Source: Lates calcarifer
Taxonomy: Eukaryota; Chordata; Actinopteri; Centropomidae
Direction: 5' to 3'
DNA: 64,000 nucleotides
NCBI RefSeq assembly: GCF_001640805.2
Contig: NC_066844.1
Coordinates: 5,953,528 to 6,017,527 of the forward strand
This document shows positions 1-14,500 of this stretch, piece after piece. The first letter of the stretch is position 1. Every line of letters starts with the position of its first letter. Under the pieces are notes generated by a model. That model saw nothing but the letters and a program-made list of their open reading frames with translations. It ran no database searches and was not told the origin of the DNA. The translations under genes and the position numbers were made by a program.

Positions 1-3000
1 ACACCCCAAACAGAAGTAAAGCCTAATTTTCTGTCACAGACATGAACATGTCACATGTCAGTTCAAACTAATGTTTATGAGCGATTCTTAGAAAATTAGG
101 AAAAGTTAAGACGTATCAAGATGATAAAAAATATTTTAAGTATGATCTGAGAGCTGGTCAAGAGGCTGTGAGTCTTGAGGAGCCCAAACTGAACACTAAG
201 GTTGAGGGATGTCCAAACGTAGCATATTTAGACTATTAAGGTTCTTTGTCTTTTATCTGGATAAGAACATAATTTTGATATTTTAGTAAAATGTACCTCT
301 GTTCATGCTGAACATCTCTGCACAGAGATGTAACTTGATAAATCCAAACACAGAGTCATCAGTGCGAGAAACTCTGGGAAGCACTCAATCCAGGATGTGA
401 GAATAGAAGCCGGCAGCCATGCAGCAGAAACATAGATATGATTTGAATGATTTATACGCCATGTTCTTGAGTTTTGGGATAGCCAACCTCAGAGGAGCTT
501 TACAGTTTTGTGTGCCTTTAGTAAAGGGTTTCCAGATACACTCTCATACAACAACATGGGAGCTTAACAAACTCACATTCTCTGAGGTTCAGAGAGCTGT
601 TAAATCTTATTTTAGGTCAAGTCAGCTTCATGGTCTGGATCATCTAAATTCTTAACACTCACTTAAGCATTAATAAAACTTTGATTTGTATATGGAAGAA
701 CCTTAATATTCTGCAGCCTTGGAATTTTTCAGTTATGTGTGATTCTCACAAACACTCATGATTCAGCTTGATGTGCACTAAAGACTGCTGCACACTGATA
801 AAAACACTGAGTCTAATCTGGATATAATAAACACAATGCTGGAGAAAATGGAAGTCTCTGGAAAGGCTTCTCAGTGGAATGTAAATATTTCATGTGTGTG
901 AATTTTAAGTAACACAGTATTGGTTGTGGAAGATGGGAATGACTTTGGTATTCTACATTTGCATGCATATTTTCTTTTCAAATTTTAGACTTTTTTCTGC
1001 TGTTTATGAGGTGGTGAGGCTAAACAAGGCTGACTTGAGCCTCAGTCTGGTAGAAAACAGCTCCTGATCTCCGACTGTCTTGCTCCATCACTGCCCCGTG
1101 GTTGGTGATTTCATGAGTGAGCTGGTAATAATCACGGGTGACTGAATTCTCACCTTTTTGCTGAGATCTATAAGAGAAGGCACAGCTACTCTTGTGAGAT
1201 CCTCAGTGAGCCATATGGGAATGCTTGGGGTCTGAAGTCAGAGGAATCTTTACATCTGCTTCTCATTGCTATATCTGCTTCTTATATGTTTCCAAGCTGA
1301 GGAAATAATGGATTACATTAGGTAGAATTGCTGCAATTATTATTTTTTTTTATTGTGACTTCTTTTTGCAGCACAAATTCAGTTTGCACATTGTTTTGAT
1401 GATGCTTGCTGGGTCTTTTTGAACATATTGGAAAAGAATAAGCATTTAAATGGTAAGACCACAGATGCAAATATAATTTTGCACATCTTGAAATATTTGA
1501 GAAAAGTACTTGCAGGTGTTAATAAAATTATTCAGTGTCTGGGATCAGTCTGGGGTGAAGCATTACTTCACTTGCATATTTCTTTTCTTTCCTGCAGGCA
1601 AAATATTTCATAAGCAACAGGAAATATATTGCAGTAAAATTTAAGTGGTTTAATTAAAGCACTTTTGGTGTATTATGAAAGTAATTCAACAAACTGGAGT
1701 GCATTATCAGAGAATGCAGCTCCTGTGGGAATTACACCCATCATTTTTTGCAGTGTTGGTGCCTGCACCCAAACAACTACACATAACGCATGACCAAAAC
1801 TATACACTGCTGTAACTTTAACACAACGTGTCATCCTCTTTAGACCCAACTATCTTCACCGGTCTTGACATCTGCCTACACAAGAATAACTCATACCATA
1901 CACCACCCAGTCTGAGTATAAAAAACGAAAGAGAGACAGCAACTGAACTGTCTGACTGCCTTTTTCCCTCAAAGTCTCCCAGGGTTCTTTTACACTTTTC
2001 AATCTTTTTCATACTTAAGCTAATCTAAATATAGTTGATTGAATTACCACTTTCTAATGTTTCACACACTTAATGGTCTAAAAATGACATCAGAAGTATT
2101 TACCCACTTAAAAAGTTGATAGTTTTGCAGTACATGAAGCAAACTGTGTTCCTCCTAAAGATTGCAGTCATTTTTTAAATCATTCTCTGCCTAAAAAACA
2201 TAGTAATCAAATGTAGACATTTTCTTGGCAGTGAACTCTTCAAATATAATATTTATGAATGTAGTAACTTATTTTAAAAAGTATGTTTAAAATATTTAGC
2301 TCTAGTGAAATCAGTTATCACTCACTCCATCACTAAGTTGGTGACATTAGTTTGGAGATTTGATTTGAATACTGTTCTTTAAATTATAACTTTTATATAT
2401 TTTATAAAAATGTGGATATATTTTGTTATTACCAGATTCCGTCTTGCATAAAAGGTGTGTGTACGATCATTTGCACGATGTGTAAATTAGACTTAATTAA
2501 CATTTTAATCTCAGAATGAGTTTTATTTTTAATTATTAAGTTAAGTTAGTTAAGTTTTTTTAAATTAAAAAAAACAAAAAAAAAATCAGAATGATGTGTT
2601 ATACTCAGTAGCCATCAGGTTCAGTCATAACAGGTCAGTCCAGACAGTTTCTAACTCCCCTGTTGCCCTTCTGAACTCCGTGGCTGTATCTTTAAAATGT
2701 CTTCAAGGTTCACCGAGCTTGATGGAACTTTCCAGTACAGTCAAGTGCACACAGCGTGAGTGATCAAGCCTTTTCTTGTTACTGAATCATGCAATGTTCA
2801 ACCTCTCAGACTGCTTGTTTTAGGAAAGGAGTCTTCCCCGCCTGGACGCAAGGAAGAGAGGTACGAGAAGGAGGAGAAAAAGGTGACAAGAGCAGAACTG
2901 TGACACTAATGCAATCTGAAATGGCCTGTAATGCCCCGTTTCTAAATTGGAAAAATTGACCTTCCTCGAAGAGGTGACACAAGCCTGCATTCGGAGACGT

Positions 3001-6000
3001 TTCAGGGGCTAAGTGGAGGTTTCGGAGCAAGCTGCAGCAGAGCCTCTAGGCCAGGCAAATATTTCATGAGTAATTTAATATCTGGAACATGAGAGCACGC
3101 TCCACTCAGGATGCTGGCCCGGATATAGACAGTGATCTGGGAGGAAGGAGGGAGAGAGAGGCAAAAGGGCAGACCAATGAGTAGTTAATGCTGTACATCA
3201 ACTTTCCTCCAAGGCTGCTCAAGGGATAAAGCACCACCACTACCTTCAGTGGCTATGGCATTCGCCTGTGAACACTTCTGCAAGTCTCCTATTGAATGGG
3301 AAATCCTACAATTTGTTTACATGTGAAACAAACTACTGTCCAAAAATCATTACCACTTCATAAGCAGAAAGAAAGCGAAATTAGTCTGCATTGTGCTCCA
3401 TTAAGTGCACCAAACATTTAAAAGCACTGGAAATTATTTGAACACAGAAACAATGAAAAGCACCAAAGACCCTGAAAACAAGCCAAATATGACTCACTGG
3501 AAAGAAAAAAATCTTTCTGTTAGCATGAAGCAATTTTGGTTTGATTTGCTGTCTACTCACGGATAGATACTGTATGTGCTGTACATTCACTGTAATGAAT
3601 GGACACCAGATTTTCTGAAGTGGATCCAGTATCCAGTTCATAAAATACCATAAACTCAGTGTTGCACAAGATCAGCACTGCTAGCTAGATAGCTAGCAAG
3701 CTGCACACCAGTACAGAGTTAGACAGGATTATTCTGGGATTTTTCTGATCTTATATTAGCTGCTGTTTCACTGAAAACTATGGAGAACAAAGGCAGGTCT
3801 TCAAGCAGGGTTTAAGAGGACATTTTTCAGAGCAAAACTGAAAGGGAGTGTCAGAGGACCTGTTCATGGCAGACATTTTGATTTGAGACAGCAGGAAAAG
3901 CTAGTAACATTGCTAGTGTGGTAAGTAACATTACAGATACTGTAGGTCTGTTCCCTTCCTGTTCCTGGTCCATCTACAGGGAATGTCAGTCCTTATCAGG
4001 TGAATTAATTACACCTGTTGTTTTCCTGCTAAAATAAGCTAAATGGTCAGCACTTTCAAAGGCCTGTAGAAGAGGATACGTTTTCCGAGAAGAGGTGCTA
4101 CAAAACACGTAAGTATTCAAATTCCTGATATATTCTGACACATTTAAAACCTGATTTTGAATGTTATTTGTTGTATGAAAGCATAAAGTCCTCTATTGTG
4201 TGTCTAATAAACAGTAGTGTAATTTGTAGCTGTAGCAATGAGCCGCAACGTTAGCATAACCATCGTCTAAAAAAAATGTTATGTGAAGAACGCTGAAAAT
4301 ACAAACTCACCGGACAGTGGACAGTGAGGGAGAAAATTGTTATGGTGTAAAGTGACTAAATCTGTGTGTTCATCTCTCCTCACTTAGAGCAAACACATTC
4401 AGATTGTCATATTAATTCTCAAATTGTTTTTGTTGATTATGAAAAAAAAAAGCTATAATTCAATCAACTCACAATAATACCATGAAAACTGGGGGTGCTG
4501 GATTACTAAAGTGGCAGGGTTTTCTTACATGCCCGGTAGGCAATACTTAATAATGTAATATAATACCCAAATAAATGCCAGACTTAACAACATAAGATAT
4601 TTCACCTGTCTTGTACTTTAAGACTTTATAAATACATGCTGTTTACAGAATATGGTTGTCATAATAAATAATTTTAGGGGTGGATAGGTTCAAATAGTTT
4701 TCTGCCCTACAACCACTAACCTGCAAGTCTTACAACATTAAACTTGCAAAGGCTTTTGCAATGCCTAAAAATCATTTTGCTGATTCTTTAATCATTTAAA
4801 GGTTACTAACGCCTCTCACATGCTTAGTTTATATGATTTACCACATAAAAAACTATCAATGTTCATGACATGAGGGCAGGAGCAGAGTGTCAGAGCCGGC
4901 TCTGGTGGGTCTAGTGTTGCTGGATGCCTTTTTAAAGAGGAACACAGTGATAGGAGGGTGGTGAGTTTGGTATGTTCATTCTACACCAAACATAGTCAAG
5001 TGGGATAAAAACCTGGGGCATCATCTGTTTCTGACTGGCACACACAGTCAAACTGATGTATTATTGAAAGTAACAGAACTCCCAGGACACAGCGAGGGAA
5101 CATGTTGATGCCTTGTCGTTGTTGTAACCATACAGGCTGGTTGATAGGCTGTGTGTAACACAATATGAACCTGTGATTTAAGTTAGGAAATCAGGACTAT
5201 TGATTTTATAATAACACTGTTTTGAGCTACAAAACTTGAGCTTTTTCGTTCCATAGTTGTTTTGATATTTTCCCCAACATCTATAAAATGTATTTTTTAA
5301 ATCATTTCAAATGTTGTTTTTTTATATGTATACATAGGTAGTACTGTGAGCTGTTCATTTTGTTACTATGTGGAGGCACTGGTCTCCAATACAGTATACT
5401 TTATTTATTTTGACAGCTGTTTTATGTAAAATGAATGTAGATTGTGAGATTAAAAAAATAAATCTTCATTCATGTCACACTAGTTCAATACAATATAATA
5501 CCAATGTCTACGCCATTGTAGTAGCATGTGAGGGACTGAGCTGGAAGGCACAAGGAGTCACAGGTAGATTTTGAAAATAAGGGCTTTATTTACCCAAAAA
5601 AATTTAAAAAATCACTTTACAAAAACTCAAGCAATAAAGCCTTGGGCCCATAAACTGAAATAAGTAAACTACAAACAAAAGTATCCAAGTGAACTGATGA
5701 AAATACACAAAATATCTAAACTAAACTGTGTCCATGATGTTGCTGTGTTGCCACGTTTCAGTGAAAACAAAGCTGCAGCAGTTCTTCATTTCACACTGGG
5801 TAGTCCATCGTCCTCACTCTGCCAATCTCCAGGAGATTCTGGCAGCTGTCGCTGCGTTTCACTGCATGAAAGGTGCTTTGTTATTTACAGTTGAAGACAT
5901 GTACAACAACACAAGCACTGAAAGTGAGAGGCTGTATTTGCACACACTGGTTACAGTTTAGGCTATGTTAGAAAACTAAGACACTATTATATTGGAGTTT

Positions 6001-7690
6001 AGAGTAACAAGTGGCTAATGTTCCACTCTTTGTGTGGTTTGAGGAAGTACTTAGACCCCTGCAACTCCATCCAAACTTGTATGAGATAATGATACATTTG
6101 CCAAACTCAACAGTTACTAATCCTCAAATCCTTCTCCCTCGTAAAAGTTAAGTACAGTATTTGAGAATTAAAGCATTATTACATTTGTACTTTTAATACT
6201 GAGACTGTCCCTACCCTGCAGTACATAAACAGGATTGATCCTTATCATGAGCTGTGAGGATGTTAACTTTTTTCCTGGGACATGTAGCTGTAGTTTTTAT
6301 GTTTTATCCTTTACCAATGTATGTAGCAATCATTTGCATTTATGGCCCATTTATAGACATTTCATTGAATCAGCTGAAAACATTAAAAAGTCAGCTATCA
6401 CTAGCTACTAGCATTAGCATAGAGATGGGGCTTAGCAAACACACAATGCAGTACCTTTATTATATTTTTGCCACTGCAGGTTACCATAGATCAAAAAAAC
6501 AAATTAGTTGGTATTACATTTATAGGAAGGTTTTTTTGTGCAGCTCACTCTAAGTTTAACTTTTTAACTCTCTTGAGCCACCCATTTTGTCAAAATGTGA
6601 ATTCCAGGATTAGAGCTTTTCTGTCTTCACTAAGTGGCACCACAGTCTGTGTCTCTCCACAAATCATGTCTTTTTCTTCCTCAGGAGGATGCTGAGAAGC
6701 TGCTGACATTAAAATCGATTGCTGTCAACACACTGCCATTCTTGATACCACAAGGGACATTGACAACTGTGGCCGGTGTGATGACCTGCAGACGAAGACA
6801 CACGTCTCTGGTGAGGTGGAGAAGACGAGAGGTGAGGAGAGTGTAAGAGAATTTGCAGGTCTTTGTGCATTTAGCTGTCACTTCTCAGTCTCAGGTGCTT
6901 CCTGATGTAACTTAATGGACATGGTTGGTTCATGGCTTCCAATGTAAGAATGTGGTGAGAGAAGTAATTACAAGTAACAACTACAGTATAGGTGTAGCTA
7001 GGATAGAATAATGATCTTTTACCTTTGGAAAGCTCAAAGAATGATGAAAGAGTGATCTTATATTTATTATCTAAGTTAGCCAGTTACACAAGGAGGGGGA
7101 AAAAACTGGATTAATTTCAGGCTTGTAGCTTTTCTTCCCTTTCCTTCACTAATTATTGTACAATTGATTATAATTGCATTATTTGAAAGTGTGTATAAGT
7201 ACATACTGTATATAATTTTATAATTGCAGTTTTGTTTTACCAGTAGATGTCTTGTTATAGCTATAATTTAATATGTGTAGGACAGGCTGACACAGAATAA
7301 AAGGTAACCAACTAACAATATTTCATTATTATGTAACTCAGAAGAGAGGTTGAGGCAAAGAATTACAATGAATATACTGTGTGGTGGAGAGTCTCAGTGG
7401 CTTATCTGCAAAATGAGATATCATAACATAGTTATATTTGCATCAGTAATGAAGTGGGTGTTTGATCTTAAGCTTCCTGTGTGTGGGGGGGATTTGCTAT
7501 ATTCATAGGTTCTGAAAACTGGGAGCCCACCAGGGATCAAAATGCTGAACGTGATAGGTTTAAAGTGCTGTTTGAGGGTCAAGACTTGGTTTTAGACTTC
7601 GGTTTTGGCATTCATTTGTAATGGTTAAGGTCAGGATAAGGGGTTAGGGAATGCCTTATATCAGTGACAGGTCCCTGCAAAGATAGGTGT
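1..7690. other. gene-free stretch, possible conserved non-coding block
   Basis: No exon with convincing splice sites or a recognisable protein is visible; open frames are under 100 codons. The DNA is AT-rich with short A/T runs (for example 2540-2585). About 2820-3140 is GC-richer and free of obvious repeats, which is how conserved regulatory DNA often looks, but I cannot test this. Confidence 0.4.
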
Positions 7691-7696
7691 AGAAGG

Positions 7697-7738
7697 GTGT
7701 GTTTGTGTGTGTGCGTGCGTGCGTGCATGCATGCGTGT
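7697..7738. repeat. GT/GC-type microsatellite
   Basis: An imperfect run of GTGT and GCGTGC units, shifting to GCAT units at its 3' side. Confidence 0.85.
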
Positions 7739-8388
7739 CATGTGCATGTACTTGAGGTTACGAAATGTGTTGACAGCCCGCGCTGGATGGTAGAGTGATT
7801 GTGCTTCCCCAGCTTTGAGCCTTACCATAAGCCACAGCTGGCTGGATGAGGAGTGTCACACAGGGGTCATGAAGAGTTTGGTTCTGTGAACTCTCCGATG
7901 TTAGCTGAAGCATGGAAGCATCAGTGCTCTCACCCCTCGAGGCACTGCTGCCCGCTAAATCTGTGTCAAACTGCATGAACCCGATACATCTCCTGTGCAG
8001 TGCAAAATCATGAGAGACATCAGTTGTTCGCCTCTGTTGGTAGAGGCTGATCAATGGGCCACCCACAGTTATTAAGCTGTGTAAATGACAATCGACAGAG
8101 TCTAGCAAGTGTGAAACCGCAGGGATGGGACTGGGATAGGACAGGCACAGCGATGTACATTGAATGACCTCTTTGTTGTATAAGCCAGTGATACTAAACA
8201 ATATATTTTAATTCTAAAGCTTAAATAAATAATTTTGTGTGATGTAAATGAGTTGCTAGTATTTCCAGTCTCACTCACAATCAACACCACTGTCTGCAGC
8301 TCTCTGCACCTTTTTGACACTCAAATCAGTTTTCTGGAAACGGCAACTTAATTCGGTACTAATAGTGATCACTTAACACAGCTTCGAT

Positions 8389-8576
8389 CACTGGTTCCCA
8401 ACTGGGGGTCAGAACCCCCACAAGGTGTCACATAGAAAATTTCAGGGGTCACAAGATAATTGGCAGGATAAGAATGTGGATAGCAGGACAATTTCAATGT
8501 TTAGTTGAATGACAGACAAATTCAGTGATGGCGTTCTTCATTTTAAGGGGTCAAAAGCCATAAATTTGGAACACTG
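8389..8576. mobile_element. hAT-like non-autonomous element (CACTGGTTCCCAA family)
   Basis: Begins CACTGGTTCCCAACTGGGGG and ends TTTGGAACACTG, giving imperfect inverted ends. The interior (GGGTCACAAGAT) matches a repeat family I know from many teleosts. Flanking octamers GCTTCGAT and GCAAAGAT agree at only 5 of 8 bases, so the target duplication is not proven. Confidence 0.55.
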
Positions 8577-11500
8577 GCAAAGATTATGTTTGAGTTTTTT
8601 AAGAAAGAAACAAGAAATGATGAGTGGTAGTTTCCAGCACACAAGGTGATGGATTAATCCAGAGTAAAACCAAATGACTACTGAACATAACTTTAAGTGG
8701 AAAGCAAAAGGGATGCCCATGATTTCTGCTTTTAATTTAAAATTCTAATATAAGCCTTTCTGCCTCGTCAAAAATATTTTAATGCTGCTTTAACCTATTA
8801 ATGTCTCTAAAATTAATGTTTGCCTCAATGAACATGTCCATGTTTCATGTTCTAGGAACTCTTGAAGTATAAACAGACTGGCTTTAAACAGCGTCCAATA
8901 ATATAAAAGCCTTTATTAGCGTGAACAACATGTAATGCATGTCAAAAACAAATAATTATACAAACCATATGAATGACTAAACAAGCATGAAGCATGAAGA
9001 AGCATTGGCAACAGATGGACTTTTCCCCCACTGCAGCGACATCCCATGAAATGCACATCAACTCTACAATTAGTTGTACTAGTTGTACTCCTATAGCAAA
9101 CACATACACATACACATACATATACACACTCACTCACCCACACACACACTCTCATGCATTCTTGATCTGTTGATAGTTTGCAAGTGACACTGAGGGCCAT
9201 TTGCTGACCTACATAGACCCCAGTGTTTGAGTTGCTCTTAGTGGGAACGCTGTGTCCAGATGCCCTTCTCTCTGCTCTGGAGTGAAAATAGGTCAGAGGT
9301 CAGGAGAAAACCAATAAAAGAGCAGGACTCACCCAATCAGCAGCAGGCTCAATGGAGAAGAACAAAAAGCCCAGACTGCTTGTTTGTGCCATGTTTGCAG
9401 CAGGCTCAGCTTGTCTGAAGGCACGCATTAGACACTGCAGGCGTGAACTTTCTGATCCATGTGCAGGAGGTGTGTGGTGGATGAGAGAGCAGTAAAGCTG
9501 AGTGTTTCAGTCACATGGGGCTATAAGCCTTAGAATGTTAATTAGTAAGTGTCTGAAGGTCTGACATTGAAGGTATTATGTTGGACTAGTGGTTACACAT
9601 TATGAAGTGCGGCTGGCTAAAGGCTTAACACCATGTTCCAGTTTCACACTACATGCTAATTCTACACAGGTTTCATGTTCACACTGGAAATGTGACAGAA
9701 TGAAGTGCACTCAGAGGTGTCAGTATGCATACTAAATGTATCTAATTTACCTCTATTTGCCTATAGTGCAATTCAAAAAGGAGACTTAAGAACTTCTCAC
9801 AGCTGCATAAACTGTAGCTGTTGTTTATGGCGCATCCACATCATATCACTAAGAACCTAATTATGAGCAGTTCAGCTGGAAAATCTGTTCACATTATTAT
9901 TTCTATGTCTAAGATGCTTAGAATTTCTGACAGCTATGATATCCCTTGGTGAAAAGAGCTTCAGTGTCAACAAACCATTGGCAAAATGGCTGCAAAGCCA
10001 CCAATGCTGGAGGTTACATCTAAGATCCAATATCAACTTTAATGCATTAAATTAATCCAATTTAAAAGGAGCTACACGTCAACAAATTACTCCAAATATG
10101 TAACGCAGGAAAAGTGGCTAATTTACTCATGCCCCGAAGAATAACAGGAGTTTTTCCTCCCATTCAGCCAATATTGCATGAATGCAGCATTAGGCAGCTC
10201 TAGAAAAATCAAATAAAAAATGTAGATATCAGATTTTTGGCAAATCGCTTTGTTGTCTGTTGTTTAATTGGCAGGGTTATCTCAAACTCACACTTGCACT
10301 GACATCTATTGGCACATGAATAGAATTGTTTCCTGTAAGAACAGAACAGAAACTACATTGGTTTCCTAATACTAACACTGATACTTCTTATGCTAATTAG
10401 AAAAACTATATAAAAATATTTGTAGCATTAAACTGGGACACAAATCAAGATCAGAACAAATCAGCACCCTGATAGGCAGCTGAGCAAGCTAGTTTTTTCC
10501 CTGATGGTGTTTCTCACAGATGAGGAGAAACTGTGACCAATTTGCAGGAGCTCTGTGCCTAAACTGTTCAGTGCAAAGCAGTACAAGTGTTTGTGTTTGA
10601 GCACAGTGTGCACACAATGTCCACGGGTGAAATCATTTAAATGCTTGTATTGTGAGGGAATAAATAAACTATTTTGACAAATAGTCTGATTCTCCAACAA
10701 ATACTATGATACACACCAGCCATTGGTGAAAGAACAAATACTTATTGTATTGTAAAATATTGTAATAATGTTGGGTTTTCACTCCTCGCATTAACATCAT
10801 ACAGCTGTGGGTTTTACAGGTAGATTTTTAGATTGTTAGGGAGATTCAGTTCACCTGGTCTGACTGGCTACTGTGCACAGCTTCATCTGACTTTAACCCT
10901 TGTGGTTTGGTTTGCTGTATTTGTCTTGACTTTAATTTCATTTAGTTGGGTAAAATAGCATTATATTATAATAATTCACAAGCCATATGTGGTCACCCTC
11001 TTGTCATTCCTTGAGCTTATTTGTAAGTGTCAGCAAAACTGATAGTATGGAAAGAGCGAGATAGCAGAGGTTTTTCTAGCTGGCAGAGAGAGAGAAAGAT
11101 CCAAAAAGCTGCATTTCATTTTGGTCTAATGAGGCTACTGCTGTTAGGAAAATGGGTTATCTCTGGCTCCTCTGTAGTGATTGCTGATCGTTTGTCCAAA
11201 AATTTTGTTTAGAAGGAAAGTCTTTGCTCTTTGAAATTGAAGTTTTTCAGATGGTTGTTAGGGTGAATTTCTTCCCTCCTAATGACAGCCCTGAGACTCT
11301 GTAATTGTTTTATTATCATATCTGACCCTTAGTGTTCCTGAGTGGATATTTCACATAGTTTGTGGGATGCCAGAAGAAGTAAAGAAGAAAAACACAGAGG
11401 ATTTGTGCAATCGTGTAATTGAGTGTCACATGTCAGTGCATTTGCTGGAATGTTCCTCATGCAATACCATCCTTACCATCGCTCCCATGTGTTGCAGTCA

Positions 11501-14500
11501 CGTGAATGTTCTGGCAATTGGTACCGGTTAATTTTCCACTTTTCCCTCTCTAATGCTCCTGGCTTGACATGCTGGCAGGCAGCACAACAGTTTGTTGCCA
11601 TCCACAGAACATCACAAACCGAGACGCCGAACCCCAAGTTTCCCCCTGGGGACCTGACTTGATTGCAATTTTGTATCAAGGATGGAAAGTCCTGTGGGTT
11701 TTGTGTTGGTGGCAACAGTTGGCAAGACTGCAGAGACTTGGAACACAAATATCAAATTTAAAAAAAAAGCAAAAAAGAAGGGTGGGAGGCCAAGATGCAA
11801 CACAAGCCACCAGTGCTATTTACTTTAATAGTGTTTTCCCTCTCTGCTGGAAAACAGATGACAGTTAACAGTACACAATCAGAGATTACCAGCATATTTA
11901 TAACAGTCTCATGATAATTAATCACGCAAGCTTTCTGTCAAACAGTATATTGTTATTTTCCCCTGTATTTACCAAAAGCATGGTGATGTAAGCCAGTGCA
12001 CTTCAAGGTATTTAGTCACTCAAAACTCTTGACATGTGATCTGTGCTTCAGCCGAGGGCTTCTCAATACTGCAGGGTTAGAGAAGAATGAGCTAGCTGAA
12101 TCAAATGCTGGAGAGTTTAAAAACCTGAGTGGAGCACCAATACCATCTAGTGGAAAGAACATGTCACCACATACCAAGATTTCATTTGAAGTAATTTTAG
12201 AAGAAAGCAAATGTTTCATAATGATACATCAGTCTCTGCTGGGCAAACACTCATGTTTCAAATTTATTTGAAGCTGTCCAAAACTATATAGGCCTTTTGA
12301 CTTGTCATGGAGGGAAAAGCACAGGTGTTACTAATGACATTAAAGAAACTATTTGTATCACTACATAGCAGTAACAGCAGTAACAGCTGTTCACTTTCTA
12401 GTACATAAGATATGTTAAGACTTAAGCATCAAACTTCATTCCTTTAATCACCAAGGGCTGTCTCCAGTGATGGAAAGCAACTCCAATGTTTTGCTTCTAG
12501 CTCTAGCACTTTTCTTCTTCTACTGAAGTTAGCATGCTAAATAGCTAGCCCTAGCCCAACCGGTCCATCTCGTCACTTTCTGATAGTGACTCACTGTAGT
12601 GTTCAGACTGTCCTGAAGTGCTGCTCAGAGGGCGTATTCTAACCTCTTGTATTGTTAACACAACGATGGCCAAATTTTTTGGCAAGTGATCATCATTACC
12701 ATCCGCTTCCGGCAAGAAACAATGTTCCTTTAATGATGACTCAGATCTATTCAGGTATCCCATTAAGGCATGATAATGAGCCAGCATGCACAATACCAGG
12801 ACCCTGAAACTGAAGCAGCCAAATGCAATATTACAGTCATTAATTTGATTATTTACAACTGTGACATGGTAGGATATCTATCCTCTGTGAAAAATGCCTC
12901 TGTGTGTGTATTTCTCTTTCTTCCACCAATGTTCAGTGAAAATCACCTGGGAGAGTTTCTGGGTCTTAATGTTGCTGTTGCTTTGTCAGTGATGTCTTAA
13001 TAATGTTGCATTTTTTGATGTCAGCTCTCATTACACTTAACAGCATGTGTGTGTGTCAAAACATGTCAGTCTTCTATCCGTGGCTCATCTCATTTGACAC
13101 TGATCTGATGATGACCTTGGCCTGATGTGACAAAGATTATGTAACTAATGGCACTAAATCGGCTCTGAAAAAGTTGACGTAGAAGCCTAACTGAGTACTT
13201 AATATATACATTTAACTATTACATTCATGATGAATGATTGAAACATAAAACACAGAAACATCAAGCACAATACTTCCAATTTGTTCTCTCACTAATGGAT
13301 AAAATTTATTCATGTTGCTCATTTGAGGACACAAAGTGCTTTTCAAAGAGAATACAATAGCTCCAGGAATAGTTTGAGTTTTATTTTTTTTAATTCACTG
13401 TGCAGACACCACAGAGGTATGTCAAACAGTTCCCTTAAAAACAATGAGAAAGAATGCAAACCATCATTTAAAATAAATAAGTTAACAAGAGTTACTTTAA
13501 AAGATAAAAGGTCCAATATTAATATCAAAATATCCAGCAATTGAACAATAACAGTTGTGAATCAAATGAATATTTGCTTAAACAGTTACATTCAATATTT
13601 AAATTTGATTCTGTTTCAGAACATATTGTTCATTTTTTAAAATCTTGTCTTTCACATTTTCAACTTCACCAGTTCAAGGTGAGACTGAACATTCGAATGT
13701 ATTCAGTTAATATAAAAACATTGTACTAATTTGTGTCCATAGACCTCAAAAAGACAAGACACTGACTGGCAAGCACAAACAGTACCCAAGCCAATCAGTT
13801 TCTACAAAGCACGAGCAATTTCAAAGAGATTAATCCTCACTAGTTCTGACATTAGCTTTGAAGTTCATCAAAGTCACCACAGGGATCAGATCATTAAAGC
13901 CTCCTCGGCTCAGTCATCTTTTTCAAACCTTTTCGGACAGGGAATTAAAATTTATCCTGAGATATCATTGCATGCTGTTGTCTATATTTCTCTGATCTCT
14001 CAGAAAAAGTTGCAGTATGCACATTGTCCACTAGAGACCACTATAACCTGCTCAAAACAGTTTGGAGGGCAAGGTCAGTCCTGGCAACAAGTGGACTCTC
14101 TTCCAGAGCCATGACACAAATATTCTTCAGCCCTGACTCTGTTTGTAGGAGCACAGTTGTGCATTGAGCCAAACACACTTACCTTTTTAATTACCAGATT
14201 AACAAGAAGATGTTGCTGTTAAGTTCCAAAGTGGCCACATAGGTAATTTTCAGATGGGACAGAGGTAATGGAATGTGAGGGTGATGGAGGTTGAAGATCT
14301 GCTATCACCTGCATGTTACATAGGTCAGAGGGTCTCTTGTATATTACACAAGGGGCCTTTGAAAAGCAGTTCTCAAGTACTGGGTACATGTCAAGAATAT
14401 GCCAGTGTTCTCCTGATTATGCTCTCTATGGTCTTGGATAACCAGTGAATACTAATTAGCATAAACAGTTCTTCCCCTTCCATCACCCTTACGTTTCCTC

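Noticed and set aside
419..655. 78-codon open frame starting with ATG
   Set aside because: No splice sites, homology or coding composition; length expected by chance in this much DNA.
12551..12793. Minus-strand frame ending SESLSESDEMDRLG, considered as a transposase N-terminus
   Set aside because: The acidic stretch is too short and nothing around it resembles a transposase.
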